From Lachnospiraceae bacterium (GTDB lineage: Bacteria > Bacillota > Clostridia > Lachnospirales > Anaerotignaceae), in NCBI GenBank assembly GCA_910576545.1, contig CAJTKM010000014.1, positions 1-64,000 of the forward strand: a stretch of DNA of 64,000 nucleotides, written 5' to 3'. Position numbers and translations under genes: made by a program. Positions 1-7,317 of the stretch are shown piece after piece. The notes under the pieces were generated by a model that saw only the letters and a program-made list of their open reading frames with translations, had not been told where the DNA came from and ran no database searches. How positions within the stretch are numbered: position 1 is the first letter of the stretch; every line of letters starts with the position of its first letter.

Positions 1-177
1 ACGAGATAGAAGCATAATCATCTGAACATCATTAGACCTAATATTGCCTCTGTTGTATTTTCAAGCGACAGGGGCAGTATTACTATATCTTGTGTCTGAG
101 GTGGCTCTCAAGGAAGAAATTTCCGGGTGGCTCTGAAGCGGGAAACTGGTGGCTCCCAAGGGGGATAATATTCACAC
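1..177. mobile_element. Terminal part of an IS21-like insertion sequence (partial)
   Basis: Three direct copies of GTGGCTC start at 101, 127 and 149, each followed by a related tail (AAGG or AAGC, then a GAAA- or GATAA-type end). Multiple short terminal repeats of this kind are typical of IS21-family ends. The coding frame of the gene to the right stops agreeing with its family at about 172-177, which places the tip of the element there; read on the minus strand the tip is TGTGAATATTATCC or two bases shorter. No transposase gene lies inside the window, so the rest must be to the left. The family call is inference from the repeats. Confidence 0.5.
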
Positions 178-395
178 AAGCACATGGGAGCGCCGGAGCA
201 GGTCCCGGCGCATGTCAATCCCGTCCTTGTGCTCTTCGGGTACGCTGTCGTTGAGGAACAGCGGCATGTAGAGGACGGGGCGACGGGGGAGAAGCCCGCT
301 TCGTATGCCATGCGGCTGTAGCGTGTCCCCATCTCTGTGTCCGTGCCCGGTTCGCCGCACCATGCGGCAGTGATGTATGCTAAAGGTCGTTTCAA
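172..395 (-). pseudogene. DUF4406-like small protein, frameshifted and cut by the IS end
   Basis: The minus-strand frame starts at a TTG at 395, preceded by GGAGGG with 8 bases of spacing, and reads KRPLAYITAAW and then EAGFSPV. It continues in another frame as VLYMPLFLNDSVPEEHKDG and RRDLLRRSHVLV. The frame change falls at about 280-283, where one base seems to be missing. The reading ends at a TGA created at the IS junction, so the conserved C-terminus is lost. Small proteins of this type (nucleoside 2-deoxyribosyltransferase-like fold) often follow ParB-like genes in Clostridia integrative elements. It lies 90 bases downstream of the ParB-like gene on the same strand. Confidence 0.55.
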
Positions 396-485
396 TCTTT
401 TTCCCTCCATTTCTGTTCTGGATTTTCCGTGCCAGCCGTACTGGCCCCGCATAGGTCCTCGGGCCAAGTTGGCCCGAAGTGGCGC

Positions 486-2234
486 CTACTTCTCCGGCTG
501 GGCCTTCTTTTTCTCCGGCTTCGCCATTTCCTTCTGCTGGCTCTTCCAGTCGTCCAGAAGTTTGATGATCTGGTCCTTCATTTCCCTCGGGGTGCTTTCC
601 TTCCCGAAATATTTTCCAAGTTCCGCTCCTGTCAGTATCACTTTGTCTACCTCCTTCTTATCCTCCATCATTATCCCGTCGATCACGTCCCCGTTGAGGA
701 TTCCTTTCTGGTCAAGCTCCCTCATGCGCTGGGCCTGGGAGAGCGAAGGGCTGGACTGCTGGCTCTCAATGGCGACGGCGATATAGTTCTGGTTCCTGGG
801 CTTGATGTAGGCCATCTCCACGGCGGGGGTGAACTTGATGCGCCCCTCGTCCATCATCTTCTGTAAATCCGGCACAAGGTCATTGAGCTTGATATAGCGC
901 TGGACCTGTTTCACGGTCATCTTGTTGCGCTCGGCCACCACTTCGTTTGACCGCCGCCCGGCGTCCTTCAGGTCAAGCTGGCCCGAAGTGAAGTTCTTCG
1001 CCCCCTGGTGCTTGATGGCCTCAAGCTGCATTTTTAATGCCTTGGCCCGCTCGCTGGGGAGGATGTTCTCACGCTGGTTGGTGTTGTCCTCCACCATCTG
1101 CGTGATGGCCTGCTCGTCCGTCAGGTTGCGGATGATGCACGGCATGTCCGCGTAGCCGGCAAGCTCGCTGGCCTTCTGGCGGCGGTGGCCGGAGACAATC
1201 TCATAGCCGCCGTCCTCCCGTGGCCGGACGATGGCCGGCTGGGTCACGCCCTTGTCCTTCACGCTGGAGACCATTGCCTTCATTTCTTCGTCATTGCGGA
1301 CCTGGAAGGGGTGGTCCTTGAAAGCGTGGAGCTCGGACAGCTTCAGGTAGACGATCTGCTCGTCACCGCGCCGGGGCGCCTCCTGGGGCTGTGCCGGTCC
1401 GGCCTGTACGGGGGATTTTGTCTGTGGCGCCTGCCCGTCCGCTCCCGGCGGTGTCTTTGCCGGTTCCTGGGGCCGGGACGTTTTCTCCGCCCTGGCTTCC
1501 TTTCCAGCCGGTGGGGATTTCTCCTTTTTCGTGGCCGCGGCTGTTTTCTGCCCCGCCTTTTCCTTCTTTGCCGCAGGCTCCTTCTTCGTGGGAGCCGCCT
1601 TGTCCTTTGCCTCTTTGGGAGGGCGGCCCTTCCGCTTCGGCGGTTCCGTCCCCTTTTCCTCCTTCTGCTTTGGGGCTGCCTCTTTCGTCCCTTTGGCGGT
1701 TTCTTTTTCGGGAGAAGTGGGAGCCGCTTTGCCGGGTGCTTTCCCGTCCTGCCCGGGAGGGGCTTTCTGCGCCTCCTTCTTCCCCGCCATGATTTCGGAG
1801 AAGTTGTAGAAGGACACGTTGGGAGCCTCCTTACCTTCCGGGGCCTCCACCTTCTGCTCTTTGGGAATCTCCGGTTTCTTTTCTTCCTTCGCCGGGGCGG
1901 CCTTTTCCGGCTCCTTCGCCTCCTTTTCCGGGGCAGGCTTTTCCGGTTCCTTTGCTGCCTTTTGCGGAGCGGTCATTTCCGGCTCTTTCGCCGCTTTTTG
2001 CGGAGCGACCTTTTCCGGTTCCTTTGCCGCTTTTTCCGGAGTGGCCTTTTCCGGCTCCTTTGCCGCTTTTTGCGGAGCGGCCTTTTCCGGCTCCTTTACC
2101 GTTTTTTCCGGTGCGGTGGCTTCGGGCGCTTTCTGCTCCTTCCCCGGAGCGGGGGAACCGCCCGCCTCGGGCTGTGCCGGGTCTTTGCCTGGACCGTTTG
2201 CGCCAGTCAGCTTTTTCGATTTTTCATCGGCCAT
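486..2234 (-). CDS. ParB/Spo0J-family protein of an integrative element, with long repetitive N-terminal linker
   Basis: The product has 582 residues. Residues 1-290 are low complexity, rich in Lys, Pro, Glu and Ala, and include six tandem 12-residue units (47-118). From about 291 a ParB N-terminal domain begins (IVYLKLSEL), with the GHRR box near 348 and a KorB/ParB-like helix-turn-helix around 430-470 (MTVKQVQRYIKL). Such ParB-like proteins are carried by Tn1549-type conjugative elements and probably help maintenance or regulation of the excised form. The ATG at 2234 is preferred because GGAGG lies 8 bases upstream; a TTG two codons earlier is also possible. The partner ParA is not in the window. 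Confidence 0.8.
   Translation of the reverse strand: MADEKSKKLTGANGPGKDPAQPEAGGSPAPGKEQKAPEATAPEKTVKEPEKAAPQKAAKEPEKATPEKAAKEPEKVAPQKAAKEPEMTAPQKAAKEPEKPAPEKEAKEPEKAAPAKEEKKPEIPKEQKVEAPEGKEAPNVSFYNFSEIMAGKKEAQKAPPGQDGKAPGKAAPTSPEKETAKGTKEAAPKQKEEKGTEPPKRKGRPPKEAKDKAAPTKKEPAAKKEKAGQKTAAATKKEKSPPAGKEARAEKTSRPQEPAKTPPGADGQAPQTKSPVQAGPAQPQEAPRRGDEQIVYLKLSELHAFKDHPFQVRNDEEMKAMVSSVKDKGVTQPAIVRPREDGGYEIVSGHRRQKASELAGYADMPCIIRNLTDEQAITQMVEDNTNQRENILPSERAKALKMQLEAIKHQGAKNFTSGQLDLKDAGRRSNEVVAERNKMTVKQVQRYIKLNDLVPDLQKMMDEGRIKFTPAVEMAYIKPRNQNYIAVAIESQQSSPSLSQAQRMRELDQKGILNGDVIDGIMMEDKKEVDKVILTGAELGKYFGKESTPREMKDQIIKLLDDWKSQQKEMAKPEKKKAQPEK
1881..2096 (-). repeat. Six tandem 36-bp repeats coding a 12-residue linker unit
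   Basis: The segment encodes KEPEK repeated with an exact 12-residue period (start residues 47, 59, 71, 83, 95 and 107), with variants such as KEPEKAAPQKAA and KEPEKATPEKAA. At DNA level this is an imperfect 36-bp tandem array inside the ParB-like gene. The spacer is likely disordered and could change length by slippage. Confidence 0.85.
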
Positions 2235-2263
2235 TTGCAATACCTCCTTCTTGGTTTTCTGGC

Positions 2264-2298
2264 ATAAAAAAAGGGCTTGACCTCTCTTGTCAAGCCCC
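2264..2298 (-). terminator. Rho-independent terminator, minus strand, upstream of the ParB-like gene
   Basis: GGGCTTGAC (2273-2281) pairs with GTCAAGCCC (2289-2297). On the minus strand the stem is followed by a T run. It would end a transcript from an upstream minus-strand gene no longer present, or act as an attenuator ahead of the ParB-like gene. Confidence 0.65.
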
Positions 2299-2332
2299 GG
2301 TAGTTGGGTTGCCTCCTTTCCCTGCGCCCATG

Positions 2333-2367
2333 AAAAAACCGCCCTTCGTTGTGAAAGAGCGGTTTTT
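2333..2367. terminator. Bidirectional hairpin terminator
   Basis: AAAAAACCGC (2333-2342) pairs with GCGGTTTTT (2359-2367), giving a stem with A and T flanks on both strands. It sits between the element-derived ParB gene and the MATE gene, so it may mark the boundary of the integrated element. Confidence 0.6.
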
Positions 2368-2402
2368 CAGTAGGTTGGCAGTCCATTATTTTGTTTTTTT
2401 AT

Positions 2403-3746
2403 ATGTATCCCTTTGTACACTGTTGCAACATCAGGAAATTGTATTTCAAATACCTATCCGCCGCTTTCGGGAGCGCATTGATTACATCGGTCTATGCCCT
2501 TGTCGATATGGCAATGGTCGGGCAATACCACGGGCCCGTAGGAACAGCCGCGCTGGCTGTCATACAGCCCGTCTGGAATGTCATATACAGCCTTGGCCTG
2601 CTGATGGGGATTGGCGGTTCTGTGCTTTTCAGCATGGTACGCGGCAAAGCAGAAGAGGAAAACGGACGGGAAAACGAATATTTTACAGCGGCTGTGATTG
2701 GCGGGATATTCCTTGCGGCTGTCGCATGGGCGGGCATACTGCTTTTGGAACGTCCGATACTGTTGTTTTTCGGGGCAGACGAAAGCTTTCTGCCTTTGGC
2801 GGAACGCTATCTTTTGCCCATAAAGATTGTATTCCCCCTGTATCTGTTCAATCAGGTCATTTCCGCTTTCCTGCGGAACGACAACCGCCCTGAGCTTGCC
2901 GCGGCAGGCGTGCTTGTCGGAGGGCTGTTTAATATGGCAGGGGATTATGTTTTCGTATTTACGTTCGATATGGGGATATTCGGGGCGGGGCTTGCCACGG
3001 CAATCGGCGCCGTACTCAATTTCATTGTTGTTTGCAGCCATTTTTTCTCAGGGAAAAACACGCTCCGGCTGCAAAAACCAGACAGATTGCTCTGTAAATT
3101 AAAGGAAATTTCTGTGACAGGATTTTCTACATTTTTTATTGATATTGCGATGGGAATACTGACGGTATTGTTCAACCGGCAGATTATGAAATACCTTGGG
3201 ACGGACGCGCTCTCGGTTTACGGCATCATTATCAATATCAGCACATTTGTACAGTGCTGCGCTTACAGCGCAGGGCAGGCGGCACAGCCCATTATATCCA
3301 TCAACCTCGGCGCGGGGCAAAGCAGCAGGATACGGGAAACGCTGCGCTACGCACTCTGTTCTACCGCGGTTTTCGGTATATTTTGGACAGTACTGAGCAT
3401 GGCATTCCCAAACCTGTACGTCTATATTTTTATGAAGCCTTCAACGGAAATATTGGAAATCGCCCCCAGCATTATACGGACTTACAGCAGTTCTTTCCTC
3501 CTGCTGCCGCTGAATATTTTTTCAGCCTATTATTTTCAGGCAATCATGAAGCCGCGAACCGCCTTTGCCGTTTCCATTTTCCGCGGGTGTATCATCAGCG
3601 GCATCCTGATTATAGCCCTCCCTGTCCTGACCGGGGCAGATTCCATATGGTTCGCGATGCTGGCAACAGAAATTGTGACAGCAGTTTATGCCACAGGAAA
3701 GATTCTGCGGTTCACAAAAGAACTCCCTGCAGGGACAGCGCAGTAA
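2403..3746 (+). CDS. MATE-family multidrug/sodium antiporter
   Basis: The product is about 447 residues, normal for MATE transporters, which export cationic drugs or metabolites in exchange for Na+ or H+. It shows the family's repeated 12-helix pattern, with FGSALITSVYALVDMAMVGQ near the N-terminus and LFNQVISAFLRNDNRPELA in the middle. The start is uncertain: the ATG at 2403 has no good ribosome binding site and adds an unusual MYPFVHCCN leader before the conserved IRKLYFKYLSAAFGSA segment, and a TTG at 2391 is also in frame. The 5' end may have been altered by the neighbouring insertion. It converges with the gene at 3793. Confidence 0.85.
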   Translation: MYPFVHCCNIRKLYFKYLSAAFGSALITSVYALVDMAMVGQYHGPVGTAALAVIQPVWNVIYSLGLLMGIGGSVLFSMVRGKAEEENGRENEYFTAAVIGGIFLAAVAWAGILLLERPILLFFGADESFLPLAERYLLPIKIVFPLYLFNQVISAFLRNDNRPELAAAGVLVGGLFNMAGDYVFVFTFDMGIFGAGLATAIGAVLNFIVVCSHFFSGKNTLRLQKPDRLLCKLKEISVTGFSTFFIDIAMGILTVLFNRQIMKYLGTDALSVYGIIINISTFVQCCAYSAGQAAQPIISINLGAGQSSRIRETLRYALCSTAVFGIFWTVLSMAFPNLYVYIFMKPSTEILEIAPSIIRTYSSSFLLLPLNIFSAYYFQAIMKPRTAFAVSIFRGCIISGILIIALPVLTGADSIWFAMLATEIVTAVYATGKILRFTKELPAGTAQ

Positions 3747-3773
3747 TACAGGCATATTGCAGCACGGGTCATG

Positions 3774-3793
3774 GTGTCCGGTACGCCGGACAC
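3774..3793. terminator. Intergenic hairpin between convergent genes
   Basis: GTGTCCGG (3774-3781) pairs perfectly with CCGGACAC (3786-3793) around a TACG loop; flanking bases extend the pairing weakly. There is no strong T run. It overlaps the stop codon of the convergent minus-strand gene, so a terminator role is only an inference. Confidence 0.35.
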
Positions 3794-4314
3794 TAATACC
3801 TGTGATTGACATAATCGTCTATTACAGACTTCCGTCTTTCCTCCCGGAACACCCCTTCTTCTCTCAGGCATTTCAGTATCAGGCTGCTGGTAGAATGGAG
3901 TATGATATTTTCTTCCTGAATGACAATCTCAAACAATTTCCCATTCAGATATTTACTCCGCATTTTCACAAAATACGCCTCCATGCCCCTGAAATCCAGC
4001 ATACGCAGGGCGGCAAGCGTAGCGCGGTCTTTCCTGCTGTAATAATAATTGCTTTTCTCCAGATAATCCCGTTTCAGCTCATATTCCATATCGCGGGCAG
4101 TGCTGACCGTTTTCATTTCCTTTGCCAAAGCGTTATAATACTGATAATTAAACAGAGCCTTTTCCAGTGTGTCCATATTACGGAAGGGGCCAATATCCCC
4201 ATAGACCACGGCCTCATAATTACGCTGCAAATATTCCCGTTTGGTCATATCCCCCTTAGCGTACTGGTCTATCAGGCTTTGTCTGTATTTGAAATATTTC
4301 TGTATTGCGTTCAT
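3793..4314 (-). CDS. Uncharacterised protein, possibly DUF6648-like
   Basis: The 173-residue soluble protein is rich in Tyr, Lys and Arg and predicted to be mostly helical. The motif NYQYYNALAKEM and the N-terminal YFKYRQSLIDQY stretch resemble a small Clostridia family I know as DUF6648; this is from memory. No catalytic motif is visible. The ATG at 4314 is chosen because a GAGGG element lies about 7 bases upstream; an ATG eight codons earlier is in frame. It is divergent from the gene at 4409. Confidence 0.6.
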   Translation of the reverse strand: MNAIQKYFKYRQSLIDQYAKGDMTKREYLQRNYEAVVYGDIGPFRNMDTLEKALFNYQYYNALAKEMKTVSTARDMEYELKRDYLEKSNYYYSRKDRATLAALRMLDFRGMEAYFVKMRSKYLNGKLFEIVIQEENIILHSTSSLILKCLREEGVFREERRKSVIDDYVNHRY

Positions 4315-4408
4315 AGAACTGCCCTCTTTTCCAACCATTCCCTATGGTATGCGCCCCCGCGCCCTGTTACAATAAAGAAAGACAGAACGCAAGACGGGGA
4401 GGATACAT

Positions 4409-4825
4409 ATGACTTTTTTAGATTATTTTCAGCAGACCATACAGCCGCAGCTGGCGGCAATCGACCTTTTCCTGAAAACGGAGGAGCCGCCCTATGCGGC
4501 ACAGACAGCCGCCGTTCTGCTCGGCATCACATCGGGCGAAATGGAGAAGCTTCTCACGCAGGAAAAGCTTTCGCTCATCACAAAGGGCGTATTCCTGCGG
4601 CTGATGCGGCAGGGTTCATCGCCGTTATGCCGTATGCTTGACCGCGAAATCCGATGCGGTTCACCAAAGCGCTATACACCGGCAGCCATCGCCTACATTT
4701 ATGATTTGGATATCGGCGAAGTTCTGTCGGCAGCAGAACAGCTTGGCGAAAGCACATTTGAAAGCGGGCGGCTTTCCGAGTTATTTGGATACATACAGGT
4801 TCCCGACCGCGTATACCGGAAATAG
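4409..4825 (+). CDS. Uncharacterised 138-residue protein
   Basis: The frame starts at ATG 4409 after a GGGGAGG ribosome binding site. The product is mainly helical. Residues 30-60 (AAQTAAVLLGITSGEMEKLL) look like a helix-turn-helix-like segment, and YTPAAIAYIYDLDIGEVLSAAEQL could be a second one, so a DNA-binding role is possible but unproven. I do not recognise the family. It is divergent from the 3793-4314 gene with a short shared promoter region. Confidence 0.6.
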   Translation: MTFLDYFQQTIQPQLAAIDLFLKTEEPPYAAQTAAVLLGITSGEMEKLLTQEKLSLITKGVFLRLMRQGSSPLCRMLDREIRCGSPKRYTPAAIAYIYDLDIGEVLSAAEQLGESTFESGRLSELFGYIQVPDRVYRK

Positions 4826-4855
4826 AAAAACGGCAGGGCACGCCTGTTCTTCGAA

Positions 4856-4892
4856 GGAAAGCCCATAAAAAAGGCGGCTTTATGGGTTTTCC
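4856..4892. terminator. Hairpin between convergent genes
   Basis: GGAAAGCCCATAAA (4856-4869) pairs with TTTATGGGTTTTCC (4879-4892) with one G-T pair. It lies between the convergent stop codons at 4825 and 4913. There is no clear T tract. Confidence 0.5.
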
Positions 4893-4912
4893 TCCAAATG
4901 TTCGGCAGCCTT

Positions 4913-5464
4913 TCAGACGGTATATACAACATCTTCTGCCAGTCCATCCGCCGTTTCCTTTCCCAGAAGCAGCTCCACAATTTTCAGCCCAAAGGGAATG
5001 GCCGTCGCAGGACCGCGCGACGTTACAACATTCCCGTCGGCACAGACGCGCTCCGCAGAGGGCGTTGCGCCAGTGAGGTGTTCTTCCATGCCGGGATAAA
5101 TGGTTGCCGTTCTGCCCTGCAAAAGTCCCAGACCGCCCAGCACCATAGGCGCGGCACAAATCGCGCAGACCAGGCTGCCCTTTCCATGTGCGTCCGTCAG
5201 AAGTTCTGTAAGCCCCTTATGCTTTTGAAGGTTCAATGTGCCGGGCATGCCGCCTGGCAGTATGAGCGCGTCCGCGCCTGTGAAATCGTTTTCCTCAAAA
5301 AGAACATCCGCCGCATAGGTTATCCCATGCGCGCCAGTAACTGTTTTCTGCCCTGAAACAGAAACAAATTTCGTATCGACACCCACGCGGCGCAGAAGGT
5401 CAAGGGGCGTGACTGCCTCCATTTCTTCAAACCCTTCCGCCAAAAAAATATATGCTTTTTTCAT
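4913..5464 (-). CDS. DJ-1/PfpI family protein (YajL/ThiJ type)
   Basis: The 183-residue single-domain protein has the DJ-1 fold signature. The nucleophilic elbow is VCAICAAP with Cys103, and the supporting glutamate lies in AEGFEEMEAV (Glu16, matching Glu18 of human DJ-1). The family includes oxidative-stress chaperones, proposed glyoxalase III and deglycase activities. ILPGGMPG is the family's Gly-rich loop. Start ATG 5464 follows AAAGGAGG with good spacing; an upstream in-frame start would overlap this site. Transcription seems monocistronic. Confidence 0.88.
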   Translation of the reverse strand: MKKAYIFLAEGFEEMEAVTPLDLLRRVGVDTKFVSVSGQKTVTGAHGITYAADVLFEENDFTGADALILPGGMPGTLNLQKHKGLTELLTDAHGKGSLVCAICAAPMVLGGLGLLQGRTATIYPGMEEHLTGATPSAERVCADGNVVTSRGPATAIPFGLKIVELLLGKETADGLAEDVVYTV

Positions 5465-5708
5465 GGAAATTCCTCCTTTGTTTTTGCCTGACAAAAAGGC
5501 TCTGCTGTGCCTTTTGCGGCAGTCCTGACCATTTTTGACAGCTGTTCCTGACTATGTGAATGTATACACGTTTATAACACTGCCATAATATATCTTTATT
5601 TGTGTATAAACACCTGAAAAATCAGGCTTTATCAAAACAGCCTCCCTATTAATAAGAAATTGTCTGAAATCAGGCTGCTTTTCATTCTACTCCATTTTTC
5701 ATGATTTA

Positions 5709-6287
5709 TCAACTGCGCTTTCGGGTATCTGCCGTCTGCCGTTCCGTTATTACCCAATCCATTCGGCAGTCAAACGGCTCCTTGGGCATTTCATCCAACA
5801 GCAGGCTTTCCCGACAGAGAACAGCTGACACGCCGCCGATTTTCGGCAGATAGCGGTCATAATACCCGCCGCCATAGCCCAGCCGGTACCCATGCCTATC
5901 GCACGCCAGACAGGGCACAACCGCCAGCCCGATTTCCTCCGGCGGCACAACCGGCGCTCCCTCCTCTGGCTCCAAAATGCCATACCATCCTGCCGATAGG
6001 GACGACAGGGAAGTAATTTCGCGCGCATCCATCTGTCCGTTTTTCCCGCATTTCGGCACAGCAACGCGTTTTCCATCTTTCCATGCCTGCCGGAAAAGTT
6101 CCGTTACGTCAATTTCTCCGCCTGTGGCAACGTAACAAAACACTGTTTTTGCTTTCTGGTATGCCGCAAGCCCCCAAACCCTCCGGCAGGCTGCCGCATT
6201 TCCCTGTCTTTTTTCCTCAGGGGAAAGCATGCCCCGTCTGGCTTTTGCCCATTCCCGAAGACGTTTTTTCTCCGCCGCCGCATCCAT
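5709..6287 (-). CDS. 5-formyltetrahydrofolate cyclo-ligase
   Basis: The 192-residue protein converts 5-formyl-THF to 5,10-methenyl-THF using ATP, returning folate to the one-carbon pool. The diagnostic motif GYGGGYYDRYL is at about 137-147, with the N-terminal KKRLREWAKARR helix and EPEEG before it. The ATG at 6287 is chosen because AGGAGG lies 8 bases upstream; the longer ORF would include that site. It is 42 bases downstream of the RpiR-type regulator on the same strand and is probably co-transcribed. Confidence 0.92.
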   Translation of the reverse strand: MDAAAEKKRLREWAKARRGMLSPEEKRQGNAAACRRVWGLAAYQKAKTVFCYVATGGEIDVTELFRQAWKDGKRVAVPKCGKNGQMDAREITSLSSLSAGWYGILEPEEGAPVVPPEEIGLAVVPCLACDRHGYRLGYGGGYYDRYLPKIGGVSAVLCRESLLLDEMPKEPFDCRMDWVITERQTADTRKRS

Positions 6288-6329
6288 ACTCCGCACCTCC
6301 TGCAACATACAAAAACAGGGTCGTTTCTG

Positions 6330-7193
6330 TTAAAACAACCCCACTTTTGAAAGATATCTGTCAATCAGCTCCAGCTTTGCTTCCGTAGAATAGCCCATTT
6401 TCCGGCTGATAAATGAACACAGCAGCTCCATCGTGAACATAACGGCAACATACGAATTGAAAAACGTATTGCTGTCCACGCTGACCGTCAGAATCTGCGT
6501 TGCATATTTTGCCAGCGGCGAGCTTGCTTTATCCGTTATCAGAATAACCTTTGCTCCCGCTTCATACGCCATCTGCGCCGCAAGCAGGTCCATTTCCGAA
6601 TACCGCGGGAAACTGGCGGCAATGATGCAGTCATTTTCCGTAATATCGCAGAGATGGTCGATGACGTTCAACGCAGGGTGTGATGTTTCATATACATCTG
6701 TCAGCAGATGTTTCAGAAGCATCAGCATCATATCCCCAACGCAGCTGTTCGCACGGGAGGTTACAATAAATTTCCGCTTGCTCCCCACAACCAGCCCCGC
6801 CGCCCGTTCAAAGGCTATGGTATCATTCTGGCTGACGCAGGATTTCAGGTTCTGCATGACATTGGAAAAATAGCTCTCCATAATGTCGCTCTGCCCCAGC
6901 TTGCCTATGCTCAGCTTGAGCCGCTCCGAAGGTATGGTAATGCTGTCGGATACGCTGTTGATACGCTCGGTATACGTTTTGCGGATACTGCGCTGAAAAT
7001 CCATAAAGCCGGTATAGCCAAGCGTTCTTGTAAACCGTATCACAGAAGAATCGCTGACATGCAGCCGCTTCGCAATCTCCGTTGAAGTAATAAAGCATGC
7101 CTCCGCAAAGTTATCCAATATAAATTCGGCAATCAGTTTTTCTTTTTTCGTCAGTTTCACGCCCATCAGCCGCGCCTGCAGTTCTTCTGTCAT
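6330..7193 (-). CDS. MurR/RpiR-family transcriptional regulator
   Basis: The 287-residue protein has an N-terminal RpiR helix-turn-helix (IAKRLHVSDSSVIRFTRTLG) and a C-terminal SIS sugar-phosphate-binding domain (RKFIVTSRANSCVGDMMLML to about residue 250). Regulators of this family control sugar and amino-sugar catabolism in response to phosphosugars. ATG 7193 follows GGAGG with 8 bases of spacing. No sugar gene lies beside it, so its target is unknown; the adjacent cyclo-ligase is probably in the same transcript. Confidence 0.88.
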   Translation of the reverse strand: MTEELQARLMGVKLTKKEKLIAEFILDNFAEACFITSTEIAKRLHVSDSSVIRFTRTLGYTGFMDFQRSIRKTYTERINSVSDSITIPSERLKLSIGKLGQSDIMESYFSNVMQNLKSCVSQNDTIAFERAAGLVVGSKRKFIVTSRANSCVGDMMLMLLKHLLTDVYETSHPALNVIDHLCDITENDCIIAASFPRYSEMDLLAAQMAYEAGAKVILITDKASSPLAKYATQILTVSVDSNTFFNSYVAVMFTMELLCSFISRKMGYSTEAKLELIDRYLSKVGLF

Positions 7194-7317
7194 CGTTCCA
7201 ACCTCCGTTTCAAAGCGCCTTGCCCCCATTTTACCTATTATAAACATATCAGGCGGACAATTTCAATAGTCAGAAAGAAACAAACGCAAATGCGCCGCAT
7301 AAAATACATGTGCCGAC

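Noticed and set aside
1185-2267. Long plus-strand open frame (about 360 codons) antisense to the ParB-like gene
   Set aside because: It mirrors the Lys/Pro/Glu repeat region and gives Arg/Leu/Phe-rich nonsense; no ribosome binding site.
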